This document shows positions 12,613 through 26,100 of a DNA stretch of 64,000 bases, piece by piece. A program made the position numbers and the translations under genes. The notes below the pieces were generated by a model. That model did no database searches, was not told where the DNA came from, and saw only the letters and a program-made list of their open reading frames with translations. The stretch comes from Trachythela sp. YZ-2020. Its lineage: Eukaryota; Cnidaria; Anthozoa; Malacalcyonacea; Clavulariidae. The stretch lies in NCBI GenBank assembly GCA_016169945.1, contig JADLSH010000389.1:2491001-2555000 (forward strand), given 5' to 3'. Each line of letters starts with the position of its first letter. Position 1 is the stretch's first letter.

Positions 12613-15600
12613 ATGAAACCCGAAAGCAGAACATGTCAAAATTTTAGTATGGTAGATGATGCTTTTCCTTACGTGAACAAAGGAAAGCAAGGCAAAGACA
12701 TTGACAGGAAAATTGAGTATTCCAGTACAGAAAAAGGGATACTGTATGAAAATATATTAGAAGAAAACGCGTTGGAATCAAGAAATGGCTTTCAATTGAA
12801 GAAGGCACAAGCCTTGATCGCGATAAAAACCCTTAGGGTGAAAGAACTAGAAGAGGAAAATATTTCTTTACAAAAACAACTGGAGTCATTGAAAATTAAA
12901 CACGAAGAGATTTTAGCTGAATTTGGGGAGTCCATAGTTCAAAAAATGGCCAAAGAAAACAAAAAAAGAAAGTCTGAACTCTTTCAGCGAATATTTCCTT
13001 CCTCATTAACTGAACGTTCTGCTGGTATTCCTTGCAATGGCAGACCAATTAATGATGAGATCATTGAAGATAAGAGGCTTGGCTACCCAAATGATTACCA
13101 AAATAGTTATCAAAAAAGCTCTCATGGAAATAGCTCTACTTCCAATGGCTCTCCGAATGGTTTCCCAAACGCTGAAACCACATTTGAAAGTGATGATCAT
13201 CCACGATTTAATGCATCAATTGCCTTCACAGCTGTGACTGGTGAAAAACGTGTCCAGCAAGGCGACCGAGCCTTGTTGCAAGGAAGTAACGATCAACCAA
13301 GAAGAGAAGAGATGGTAACAAGGGACAAAGATGGCCAGCAAAGCACGGGGATATCAACATACAGGAATAAAAGCGAAAACCAAAATTCAACAACGCAGAA
13401 TTCGTCAAATATTACATCGAGAGAGAAGACAAGTGGCGGAGAGGGAACCAATCAATCTAGAAAAAGAAAGGAAGTCAAGGGAACCAGTGTCTTGGCATCG
13501 ACATCTAATGATGAAAGTAATTATCAAAGTTCAACCCGGCGAAGCTATGAAGATTTACCTTTCTCAGTCCAACAGGATGATTCAAATGCACCAGAGTACA
13601 TATCTTTGGGAAATATACCTCCTCCATCAGTGGCAAAAACCTTGTACAACAATTACAAGCTCCTGTTACTATCCCTGGCTAAAAGGCTTCTTTCCTCCGA
13701 AGTAATAAAGCTGAAGGACTGGGCAACTCAGACTTTCTCAATCGAAAACCTTCACAATGCTACTGATGTTTTCTTTCAACTTGATCAAAAAGGAGTCATC
13801 AATGCTTCAGATTTAAGTAAACTTTGTGATTTCTTCGAATCCATTGTCCGAATCGATCTTGTGTATGTTATCGATGCCTTCCTCCTTGGTGATTATAGTT
13901 TACTTCGTGAAATTCCAGCCTCGAAAAAACGAAATGCAACTAGGCCACAAAACCCTCAGAATGGCACAATTTCAAGGTATCCAAGTTTCTCCAATGCGGT
14001 GAACAACGGCCAGTCTTCAGTCAACTCGCCTTCTTGCGGAACTTTACAAAGCAGTGAAGCCCGAAATCCAGCAGCTTCAAGAGAACCAGAAAACAGCAAT
14101 GGACGACAAACATCTATCCCTCAACAAACACAAAAAGCAGCTTCCCCAAATTTCTCAATCACAACCAATCCAAAACTCTTCTCTAGATCTCCCAATGAAA
14201 ACCAATCCACCACACATGAGCAACCAACTGGATTTACTCCCGCTAGAATGTCGGATGCAATTCGTGTTGATGGTCCTGTTACAAGTAGGTATATTTTATG
14301 TTTTTAAGATATCAGTATCCACGGAAGAATTTAGTACGTTTCACTTGAGGCAGCGTACATAGGCCTACTCTGAAAAATGGCATGAAGTCGGCTAAAATCG
14401 CTATAAGTCGCCTAGATTTGCGGTTTGTCGCCGAACATCTCTGATCTAACTGTTAAGTTTTCAGCCCGTACTAACCTACAAAAGTCAAAGGATCCCGCTT
14501 TTATGAGCAAAATCATCCAGTGGTAGAAACAGTAAAATACAAAAGTGTATTTTTATTCATTTCAAGGACCAATTCCTCCCCCACCCCCCTCAAATATAGC
14601 ATCCTATTCCAGCATTTGTGATCTTGAGGTGAAGGCTATTAAACCGGGCCAAAACATTACTTGCTGACACTTTTTTAAACCATGGAAAATTCAAGCGAAT
14701 TCAAAAAAATATTGGAAAATATTCAAATTAAATTCGATTTTAGCACAACAGCCTTAAAATAACGATATAGCTTTGTTGCTTTGTTACAGAAATTCTTAGA
14801 ATAACCCAAATTATCGAAATATGCAAATTTCCTGACTATAACGTAGACACTTTAAATGAGTATTTAGTCATTTTTGAAATTTACATTTTATAACAAACGT
14901 ACATTGTAACTATGTAATTGACTTCGAAAAGTTTCTTTTGTTGCAAGATAATATTAATAAAGTATGCATGTATGAATAGGTTGAGGGGTTTCGAATTTTA
15001 GCTTTCATAAGACCTGTATATAGCTGTATGCTGTACTAATGTCCCATTGTTTCAAAACAATATATAAGCTGTTCTGTGGGGCTTTCCTCCAGGTAGTAAC
15101 ACGGGATCGAAGAGTACAAAGTCGTTACAGGATCTCAAGGCGGAGAATAGCTTGAACTGAAAGTTATCTAGTATAAAATGTAGTTTATGTTTCGTTCTGC
15201 AGTGACACTGGCGCAATATTGGGATGGTCCTTACAGGCCTTAGGGTTTCAATTTTTAGCTTTCATGGACCCTGTATATAGCTGTATGCTGTACTAATGTC
15301 CCCTTGTTTCAAAACATAATATATGTTCTGTTCTCTGCTTTCCCCAGGTAGTAACATCGATCGAAAGTAATTAAGTCGTTACAGGATCTCTCGTTAGAAG
15401 GAGAGGAAAAGGAAGCTAAACTAGATAAAATGTATGTAGTTTTTGTGTCGTTCTGCAGTGACATCTGCACTTTAACTTGGGATGGTCTACTTATTGTCTG
15501 GAAAAAAAAAAAAAAATAACTGATACAGCTATCTTGTAGAAGATTTAAATATAAGTTTCCAATAATATATTTTCATTATCTGTAAATAGACGAGAGAAGA

Positions 15601-18537
15601 GCAAGGGCAAGTAGTTCTACAACCAGAACAAATCCATCAGTGGAAAACAAAGCAAGAAATACTCAAACAGTTGGTAGCAATGGTTCAAAACATTCCAAAT
15701 TCCAACGTGCAGACGCAGAACGAGGCAACGCCAATAATTCCCAGTCTCCTGCCGCTTCTCGAAACCATCTCCTGTACCAAGAAGATAATTGGTTATGCAA
15801 TCATTACAAACGACATTGTTACGTCAAATTTGAATGTTGCGAGAAGTTTTGGCCATGCCATCGTTGTCATAACAACCAAAGCTCGTGCGGCAGAAGGAAG
15901 CTTAAGTCACGTGACACGAAGATGGTGAAATGCGTATATTGTAATAAAGTGCAACAGGTAATGCAAATTTGTGAAAATAATGCTTCAGGCAAATGCGGAC
16001 TTGCCTTCATTATATTCTTGTAAGTAGGTTTGTCAGGGTGTCTTTACATTCTCAACCGCAGAGGCTTGCGAGTTTTTGTATTTTGTCTTGCACGAAGTTT
16101 TTCGAATCTTGAGGGAGCGCGCGGTACACAAGTGGAAAGTAAGGAATGTGCTCCGATGTTCTCCTTTCTTCATTCTTTACATCCCCACTATTTCAAATCT
16201 TCTTGTAAGACTAAACTAATAATGCTGGAGACCGCGCTCTCCCTTCAAGTTTTTCAAACTTCGCAAAACTTTGTGCAAGATTAAATGGAGAATAATACAT
16301 GGGTGCGCGGGAATACCTGAGATTTATTTCAGTGTTGAACATGTTCAACACGAGAAATAAATCTGGTATTTCAAGCATCCATGTATGTTTCTGTTTATTA
16401 TATAAAGGACAGTCTTTTCAAACAAAATAAAATAAAATATCCATTTTCATAAACTTCAAAAGCGATAATTTTCACATGTGAGATTATCAGTTTTATCAGT
16501 GCTCGAAATCTCTATAAAGCACTATACTTTATATAATAGTTATAAATAATTGTAGACTTCGCAAGCCCCTGCCGATGTGAGTAGTGTTTTAACATGTGTT
16601 GTAGTTCCATCGCACTTAACAAGACTCAACCATTTGGCATGATTTGTGTAAAGAGTTGAATCATAGTTGTTATTTTACCCAAAATGTCAAGTAAATTTAA
16701 ACCTACATAAAAATTATTACTTTTTAGTTCGGTCAATTTTGCTGCGATTGTGGTGCACAATTTGCCAATTATTACTGTGGTTTGTGTAAACACCTAACCG
16801 GAGGGGATGATCATCCATATCATTGCGAGAAATGTGGAATCTGTCGGTATGATTTGCTTAGCTTACATAACCTTGACCCAACCCATCATTTAATTACTAT
16901 ATTCTCTAGATCCATGTCATGAAAAGATAGTATACCTTATTAAAACAAATAGGGTTGTTCATGCTATGATTCATGTAGTTAATAAATGTGGTTTCCACCT
17001 CTGTGAAAACGTTTGATTAATGCAATACACATGTAGTAATGTAGTAGCAATACACGTACCTTCTTTAGTTCAGTTTAGTTTAGTTTAGTTTAGTTTAGTT
17101 TAGTTTAGTTTAGTGTAGTGTAGGTTGGAGACTTTATTTAAGCAGGATATAATAACCTTTTCAGTGACAAGGGTCTGAAAATATTGATAACGTATCCTTC
17201 TTCAATTGAGTGGAATTTTTCTTAATTTAAAATTTGAAATCATGCTCAGAAAAGCCGATTTCGTTTTCATTTCATCAGCCAGAGAAAAAGCCATTTTGAA
17301 AAAGGTGTTATAGCCACTAGGCAGCCTGTGACTACAACGTCAGAGACGACCAATTTCGACCAATCACAATGCAGGAAGTGCCATAGACCGTCATCCTCGA
17401 CAAATACAATTTCTTGTAATAAGCGTTGAATTTTTACTGGACCAGGAGCTGGAAAACAGTTTAGAACTGATGGAGCTTTCCCGACAGTATAAATAGATTG
17501 AATTAAATACTCTATTTGTTGTATTTTAGAATTCATGGAGATCGTTCATTTCATTGTGATATCTGTGGTGTTTGCTTGGATGTTCAACTTCGTGGAAATC
17601 ACAAATGTCGTGAAGGCTCTGCCCATGATGAATGTTGCATTTGTTTGGAGGTAGAATCAAAATTTGAGGAATTTTATCAAATTTCTGGCGTAACTAAGTT
17701 TAAGTTACGTCCGGTAATTGACTTAATAGTCTATTGGACTCTAGACTACTAGAGCTTTTTTTATGTTAATCGCACGATTCTGCAGAATTCTCTTTTGTAC
17801 CAATATCACTATTTCCACCCTTGAGTTTCCGAAACGATGAAATTCGCTATACAATTCACTACGAAAGGATTGAAGTCGAAACAAGCTGTAATAGGCTTGC
17901 TAATTTAAACGGAGTTATAAAATAGTAATTCTTAATGTTTTTTGCAGGATGCTTTCACTGGATGTCAAATCCTTCCATGTTCTCATAAAGTGCACAAAGA
18001 GTGTGCAACTCAGATGATACGTAGCGGAATGTGAGTACTTATATATTGATAATTGCAGACCCGGCAGTACACATTGATTACCTACAGTAATGAGGAGATC
18101 GGCTGTACTTAATGATATGCACTGACGTAATGGCCTTGGGGTTGTGGAACTGTTTGTTCATACTATTAATTTAACGCGGTCGTATATATTACTGCTGTGA
18201 TATACCTTTTTTGTCGGCTAACTAGCCTTTCTCTGCCATATATGTGGCTTTCTTTCGAAACGATGAAGTCTTTGTATATTTTCAAGTAGCCTGGACCTTA
18301 ACGAAAACAGCCCACCACAATTTCCGTTTGTGTTGCCCTTGAACATTGCCTAAACTCCACGTTTCAGTTATTACCTTTACTCTGACTCACCTAAACCTGA
18401 CACGTTCGACTTTTAGAAACATACTAAAGTTTCTGTATTTCTTTTGCCACAGTACACGCTGCCCAATCTGTCGTGAAAGCTTTGCTCACAAACTTGAACG
18501 AGGACCACCCAATTCAGGAAAACGTTCTGAAAAATAA
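12613..18537 (+). CDS. Death-effector-domain / CHY / RING-H2 ubiquitin ligase (RCHY1-like fusion)
   Basis: Six exons join in phase: 12613-14284, 15590-15957, 16728-16846, 17530-17650, 17948-18030 and 18453-18537, giving 2,448 nt and 815 aa. Residues about 60-106 form a coiled coil, and 110-340 are Ser/Asn/Gln-rich. Residues about 345-432 look like a death effector domain: an LLSSEVIKLKDWA helix, a DVFFQLDQKGVI segment and the RxDL signature as RIDL. From about 626 come the CHY finger (CNHYKRHC, CCEKFWPC, CHRC), the CTCHY finger (CCDCG, YYCGLC, YHCEKCGICR, CDICGVCL) and a C3H2C3 RING (CCICLE, LPCSHKVHKEC, CPIC). RCHY1/Pirh2 ligases have the same C-terminal order but lack a DED and have an extra zinc ribbon, absent here. 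Inferred role: ubiquitin ligase recruited by DED contacts. The ATG at 12649 is an alternative start. Confidence 0.85.
14985..15497 (+). repeat. Intronic tandem duplication (period about 257 bp)
   Basis: Two copies (about 14985-15241 and 15243-15497) share TTTAGCTTTCAT, CTGTATATAGCTGTATGCTG, CAGGTAGTAACA, AGTCGTTACAGGATCTC and TTCTGCAGTGACA. Each contains a pyrimidine-rich stretch ending CAG just before GTAGTAAC, like a 3' splice site. It lies in the first intron of the DED-RING gene. Confidence 0.8.
17069..17115. repeat. (TTTAG)n microsatellite
   Basis: About nine units of the pentamer TTTAG/AGTTT lie in an intron of the DED-RING gene. Confidence 0.9.
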
Positions 18538-20183
18538 CCATGAACGTGTAGCCAAATACCTAAGACTTTCATAAGCATACGACAAGGTTCTCCTTGTAGC
18601 CGCACGTAATTTCTAAGTACGCGAGGCTATTCGTTCTGGTATTGTAAGTATTCTATATATTTTCATACAGGACTTGAACCAATAACATCCAGTTGGGTTC
18701 TGCCCAATTAAGCTGAGGCAAGCTGAGGTAAATTTGGGTAATTAAACTCCCGGAGCCACCCAGCGACAGCTACAACTACTTTCAAAGGTTGTTGAGACAC
18801 CTTCAATTTTAGATCGCTATTTCTCCCCCTCCCCACTCAATGTTGTTTTCCCAATTAAAAGATAATAGCGCATTAAATAAGAGGGTAAGTGAGAGGGGGT
18901 TATAATATCTCTTGTATTTCACAACATTAATCAAATACAACTTCACCGTCCATGTGTTTTGTAACAGGTGTGGATACGTTTTGCTCGACGAAAGGGCGTG
19001 GTCAGGACATAACGTAAAGGGTTTGCCAAAACCAAAATTGTCTATTGGGGTTCCATGATGCTAGCAAGAATGCGCGGGTATCTAGTGTCGAAAGCACGAG
19101 AGCACTACAGGGTATGGAGGCATGCTCCCCCAGAAAATTTTGAAATCTAGAGTCTCTAATAAGAGTATTACAGAGCGCAGCCTTCATAAAATACACGCTA
19201 AATCCGAAACATTTAATGTATTTAATTTATAGAGCGCCGCGCCGCATGTTAATATTCCTCTTTTCATTTATTTAGATCCAGATGTTTGATGTTACTAACT
19301 CGGTCGATCTCAATTTGAACTTTTTATTGTTTTATATTATAGTAGTTTAATTAGTTGAATCTAGCTTTAAGCATAGATATAGGCATATGTATAATCAGGG
19401 AATTTTAGTATTTCAAAATATAATAATATCACCATAGGTGCATGCATATGTAATCCGGGAATTTTAAATTCTAACAAGTAAAATCATGGCTTTAACATAT
19501 AAATAGATACTTATTTTTAGTCTTTCAAACATAGACAGACTTCACATTTTAAAGCTTATGGATAAAAACAACAAACGATACCTAAAAATGACATCATAAT
19601 ATAGTTCTCATCAGTTGCCGGTCAAAAATAATTATGAACTATTTTCAAACAGCGGGTCGTTCTATTCTATATAATCCTTCAGCGGGTTTGCTCTGAACTT
19701 GGTTAAATGATTAAAAACATTTCAACGTTTACGAACCAAGGCCCTTCGTGGTATCCAAATCATTTTCTTATAAACGATGCGGATCTTACAAAAAATGGTA
19801 TACATGTATACTACAAATGTCAATGGTTTTTACTTCCCCGGTGAATCGTTCTCAAGCTAACACCGAGAATAGTAACTGAATATATGACTTGGTCAACGTT
19901 GCTCGTGTAACTTGTGACTCTTTTAGAATACTCTTGTGATATGGAAATATACAGTATGCCAGCCAAAAGGAGTCGAACCAGCAACCCGTCTGTACTTCCA
20001 GAGGAACGCCTAGCTACAAATGCCACAACCCACGCAAATTGTCTGCTTTTACTGGAGAGTAATTAGGAAATGTCGCATTATTAAACTTGGCAATTATGGC
20101 AATAGCCAGTACGCATAAGATTCAGAACTCATCTCGACAGCTCCTTCGTCAGTCAGCTATAGACAGAAATAAAATACTTCAGA
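18538..20183. other. Intergenic stretch between two convergent genes
   Basis: It lies between the stop codon of the plus-strand DED-RING gene and that of the minus-strand APIP-like gene. It should hold both 3' untranslated regions. One degraded SINE head is present at 19964-20035; nothing else is recognised. Confidence 0.6.
19964..20035 (-). mobile_element. Degenerate tRNA-derived SINE head
   Basis: On the minus strand, a box-A-like TGTAGCTAGGCGTTC is followed about 30 bp later by the box-B-like GGTTCGACTCC, as in a tRNA. The cloverleaf is imperfect, so a SINE remnant is more likely than a working tRNA gene. Confidence 0.4.
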
Positions 20184-23100
20184 CTACTTTGAAGGATTCT
20201 TCGTAGGATCCAGTCCATTACTCTTCATTTTCACAGCTACCTCGAATATATAGTCGTAAGCCTCGCACCTATATCAATAAAGAGCTCTTAGTTTGAACAG
20301 CAAAAACCATGATACGCGCTTGAAGCGCCATTCGAATCCTCAAGCTATCTACACATACATGATATTTAGTACTACAGTTAGTCTGTAGGGGGATCTGGAA
20401 GCACCACCACCCCCAGTAAAATTTTAATCTTGAGTTTTCACAGTGTCAATCTCTGCGCCTCGGGGGAGCATTTTATGGAAACTGTTTTCTAACAGTAAGG
20501 AACATTCATATTTCTGTTCGTTATATTCTATTTCAAATCTTACTCACATGATTTTGGCCTTGACCCAGGTTTTCGCCCACAAATATATTCCATGGTTTCT
20601 GACCAGAACAGCTGATGTTTCTGGATATTCTTCCATGGCTGTGACAATGCTATCCTACATCAAGGAGTCAAAGTTGTTTTCTAGGCTGGCGAATAGATAC
20701 ATACTGTAGTGTAGAAATTGATATTTTATGTTCCAGATTCATATTGGCCGAGAACTTGACTTTCGTATGTCATCTACAGCTAACTACTCATGGTAATTGA
20801 ACGTTTTAACGATCTGTTCATTTAGACAATGGTGCATGTAAATTGAGTATACATTGAACAAAAACTTTGGATTAAACAGGTGACCATCCATATTACTATC
20901 CCGAAATGACGACACAAGAATTATGGTTAGGGTTGTGGTTAGGATTAGGGTTGGGTTTGGATTAAGATTATATTAAAATTCAATTCATTTGAAAAGCATC
21001 ATATGAACATTAAAAAGGGAGTACAAATTATCTTTCCAATGTAAAGTAAATTACTAACCTTTATCTCCAATTCTTCATTTTCGTTTTCAACAATTGGAAT
21101 AACAAGCTCTTCATCGTATCTAGAAAAAAAATAGAACTATGAATTATATTCTCCTGAGCTACGGCAAACAGTGCCGTCCCAGCCCACACCGAAGGCAATA
21201 ATTCCACTCGGCTATTGTATCCGAGCAAAGAAGAACAATGGTAAATGTGAAACATCGACCTATACTGAAACACTGAACACATTATACTTGGAAATCCAGG
21301 TACGTGATCGGTACTTGATCATAAATAAGATACGCACAAATCTGCAATTGCAGTATATATTTGTCATGTGGAGGTGTTCTATGTCGTGCATACTTATTTG
21401 TAATTATAATTAATAATTCAGGAAGAAAACACAAAGGAAATAATGACCGTGAGGAAACCTGTATGTATAATGCAAAATCCTGCTGATTTATATAAACTTT
21501 AAGTTGATCTTTCTCACCAAATATCAATTTGACGCCTTTAACATTATTGAAGAATTCAATATGAACGTTTTCATGAAGACGAAACACAAACTCTATTTAC
21601 AGCATTCGCGCTCATGCTGAGTGTATTCGGCTTGTGCAGTACACGAAATCATTACGTCATGCTAAATATTCTGCTATTTTGCGTGATATGATCGTGGATT
21701 TCTTTGAAGTGCCGTTTTCGCTCATATCTTGCGAAATACCAACAGTTATAAGGCAATCAATATCTCGGTAGCATCCTTGAACAACGAGGATATTTTGGTG
21801 TAGTTATGAAGGAAAGTTCGCGTACAATTAATATCAGCCATTATGCGAATGCGTTTTTCAGCATTCACTACGAGAGTGTGCTTATGATGCCAGAACAAAC
21901 CAGTGAAATGTATAAGTGCATACATTGGCAATACAAAAATGAACACAGTGTGTGGTTCCTTTGTATCGTTTTTGAGAACTAACACGATATCCAAGGTTTG
22001 ACGTAGGTGGTTGCCACAAAAAAGTAGCCGTCTGTGACTAATAGTGATCGAAAGTCAAAAAAAGTTTAAAAATCTAGACGGGTCTGGGTGCATGCTCTAG
22101 CACGGAAGTTTAACCCATTGAGCTGCAATGCGCCAAAATGCTTGCACATTAATGGGTTAAGAAACAAAGGACAACTCTGCAGCAAATTTAATATTATCGC
22201 TTCTCGACAGTAAACAAACGAAATTACGGTAGCTGAAAGCTAACTCCTTTAATTGTTACTTTAAATTTGAATTAATATTCCAAATTTAAGGCTGAACATA
22301 CCGTGCTTGGCTAAATTCCGTGTCGAACATCGATTTTCTTTTAATTTTTACTCTGACCAGATGAAAAGTAGCCGGCGGTAAAACTTAAAGTAGCCGGCGG
22401 AACTTCGGCGACCACCGGCTTATTTTGAAAGCCCTGTATGATTTCGAGGGAACCATCATCATCATACAATCTTTTATGCAGATACACTCACTGCCACTTT
22501 AAGACGTCGTATATAAACTTTTAGAAAATAACTTCAAAGTCGTATACAAGCGTTCATAAAACACTACCTTTCCGGTCTAGAACTTGATGTCCGGCAATGT
22601 GAAAAGATATTATGCAATTGAATGGCTTGGTTTCATTGCTGTAATGGAATTTAGGCCACAAACTCTCGTTTCCAGCTCTTGTAAGCGGTGTTCTGGAGAA
22701 TCAATGCGCTCATCGGCCAACTATCCAAAGAACGCAATTCGATTCATGCCTAAGGGGGACGGAAATCATTAACAGGTTTTGCGACCCAGTTGACAAAGGT
22801 TCCGAGGGTTAGTTAGTTAGTTAGTTAGTTAAAGGACATTGGCAACAAAAAATTTTATTGTCTCATTTGAAAGAACGTTTAAAATGATCTAAAAAATCTT
22901 GTTACAAATTTTTCGTAACAAGCTTAACTCTTGAAATATTTAGACTGAAAGCAATGAGCTGTCCGCCATCAACCAAAACTCGAGTTTTGGGCTCATATTG
23001 ATCACTGGCTATCACGATAAAAAACTAGCGTGACCCCACTTGTGACGTAACATGCATATCCTCAATAATCCAAGATGGTGGACAGCTCATTGCTTTCAGT

Positions 23101-26100
23101 CAAAATATTTCAAGAACCAAGCAAGATATGAAAAATCAGAAACAAGATTTTACAAATAATTTTAAACGTTATTTCAAATGAGACAATAACATTTTTTGTT
23201 GCCAATGTCCTTTAAGGCCTAAGGGTTAGTTTGTATAGCAAGGGGGGAAAACAGGAGTACCCGGAGAAAAATCCTCGATTCCAATTCAGAGATTCCAGTT
23301 CGATCATCTCACACTTCATATAAATGGCATATCGCTTTCCAATCGTACTTAATTGCTTCACATTTCGCGCCTAAACAGAGTAAAATACTAAAGTAGGGTG
23401 CATCTGGGCGCATTGCCAGTTAATGGGTAAAATAATATATTTTATAAATATCACAAAAATATATATCATACACAGTAGAACAAGGTTTTCATATTAATTG
23501 TTAAATGGGGTTCACGATTTACAGTATCACTATGCCAGACAGTTTAGTACATATGACAAATAAAATGGCTGATACAAAGTTCACTAGCAGAGACTATTTC
23601 CATAATATAACAAAGATTTTATTTACTTTTATGATGTCATAATTGCTAAAACATGTTAGGTTCACAATCTTCTCGATAGTCCATAATATACTACAATCAG
23701 GTATGTGAAAAAATTGTAGATGCATGGATGTTGTCAGAATACCAGGTGTCGCTAACACACCCTCCCACAGTTTCAAAACCCTTTTTAAACACATTGATAC
23801 ACGACGTCAACATGTGGTATTCAGGGATGAAGGAACACAAATGAACTGTTTATTCCACGTGGATGTGTTAGCAAATATTATTGAAGACCATTTAACAATT
23901 AGACAACGAGGCCGAGTTGGCTATGAGCGAATAGTCAACGAGGCGAAGCCGAGTTGACTATTCGCTCATAGCCAACGAGGCCGAGTTGTCTAATTGTTTT
24001 AGTATAAACTATAGCATTTATTGAGAACTAGGGAACACAATACAAAAGTAAACAAAAGTATTAATATTAATTTTAAACGTGAATTTTCCGCCATTGTTTT
24101 GAATTTTGCTACTAGTAGACTATCACTAATAGTCTACGAGTAGCGTAGCCAATCAGAACGCAGGAAAAGTGATAGTCTATTACTAAGTTTATACTAATCA
24201 TCAGTAGCAAATGTTAACAATGTTGAAAATCAGGAGTATAACCCATGTATCTAGTCTTATAACACAGCATATCAGATCCATATATTAATATTGTTTCGTG
24301 GGAGAACGTCCAATACATGGAATAATAGGTTTAGTTTTATATAGAATAATAGGTTTAGGTAAAACTACCAGAATTCATGTTTGAACTACTTACCGAATCA
24401 GGATAACTTCCCAAGTAAAATAGCGAGAAAAACGGGTCAACTTTTCAAGTAAAAATCAAGATACCTCTCGAAGCAAATATGGCGAATAATCATACCAGGT
24501 CAAACGAGGTTGTAAGGTGATCGCTGATTGGCTGATATAAGCTCGTCGCTGAATGGCTACAAGCTAACACACTCTTAACATTACATTAACAAGGCGATGG
24601 CAATATATCTGCATTCGCAGATGCAATAATATGTATAACAACCGCAGACAAATACGTACAGCAGCAGGGCCTTTTTAACGCATATGCTGGGGGGGGAAAT
24701 GCCCCCCCAGTCCCTTGTTGGCCCCCCCAGTAAGCTATTTTTGTCCCCCCAGTGAAGGTCCCTTTTGTCCAAAATATAAGCAAAAAAGGGGAAAAAACTG
24801 AGTTTAGAAGAAAGTTATGGTTTTCTCACAACAAAACCTGGCTCCGTTTAGATGGGATATATCAAAAATTGTCTCTGAAAATGAAGGAAATCAAGACACA
24901 GAGACTCAAGAAGAAAAAAAAAATTCTGGGGGAGGACCCTCAAACCCCCCTTCAGCCCCCACACCTGTCATACACCACCTACTTGTTACGTCCCCTTTCG
25001 ATTATGCCCCCCCCCCCACTAACGATTTCTTAAAAAAGGCCCTGTACAGCAGTCGCAGATTTATCTGTATCTTGTCAATGATCTAGTGCCGATCGTCAAA
25101 ACATGGTGTCCTCCAAGACAACCAGTAAAACATTTGGGGACTATTGAGGAAAATAGCTGTAAATATATGCATGGTCCCCCTTCCCGTATGAAAAGAAAAG
25201 TGTATGGAATGTTTCCATTTTAATGTCAGAACTCTGGATGATACCTTTCTCTGTGGCAAAAAGATGACGTATCAACTACTAGCTCATATTCACCTCATTT
25301 CAAGTATGCATTTCAACGCCTTTTCTTGATTAAAAATAAGAGACGACCAATGACAAGTCAGATATTACTATACCTATAATTTCTTCCCGTTTTACAATTC
25401 ACAATGCCTTTTATCATTTGTTGGCGAGAAATTCTAAATTCTTTTCCAGGAAACAACAAGGTTACCATAACTGCATTCTGAGAATGAATGTGAAATACAG
25501 CACCTGCAGCTGAGAAAATGAATGGGGAAATGAAAATGTGGCAAATATTAATATGGCAAGCACTAGTTCCTGTAGTTTACGCGATATGATTGGCTAATCA
25601 GCGGTCCGGAAAATCACGTAATGGCCCGCGGGGCATTACGAAATTTTTAATGCCCTACAAGGGCAAGACTTCGGTTCAATATTTTACCGTGAAGACCTCA
25701 CTTTCGGTTAATAAGTAGTTATTCTCGATCGCTGCATTTTGGTCAGGAAATATGACGTTATGCGGCAAGGTTAAACTGAGACGTAGTCGCAATATTCTGT
25801 ACATCTATGGAAATGTATCGCCTTATACTTAAATAGATGCTTGAAATTCTTTGGAGTCAGTGGATCAGTAAGGATTTCCAGGGAAAATAGAACTAGGATT
25901 TAATAGCTAGAACAGATAACACGTATGGAACAGGAAGTTTACGCTTCGCGTTAATACGTACGTCAAACGACAAACGCCAGGCGAAATATAATGTAGCGCT
26001 ATAAGGCGATAAAGGGAAAATGAACTTGCTATTTTAAAACTGTGATGTATGATGATTCTTTTAAGATAAGAAAGAAAATATGGCGCGAATAAATTAAGCG

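Noticed and set aside
20443..20709. 88-codon plus frame
   Set aside because: It is antisense to a well-supported exon of the APIP-like gene (20548-20654).
21746..21994. 82-codon minus frame with HKHT, considered as the missing APIP histidine exon
   Set aside because: The surrounding residues do not fit the family, and the true HxH exon was found at 25374-25509.
23594..23957. Overlapping frames on both strands with plausible protein-like composition
   Set aside because: No domain, no supporting splice sites, and neither strand is favoured.
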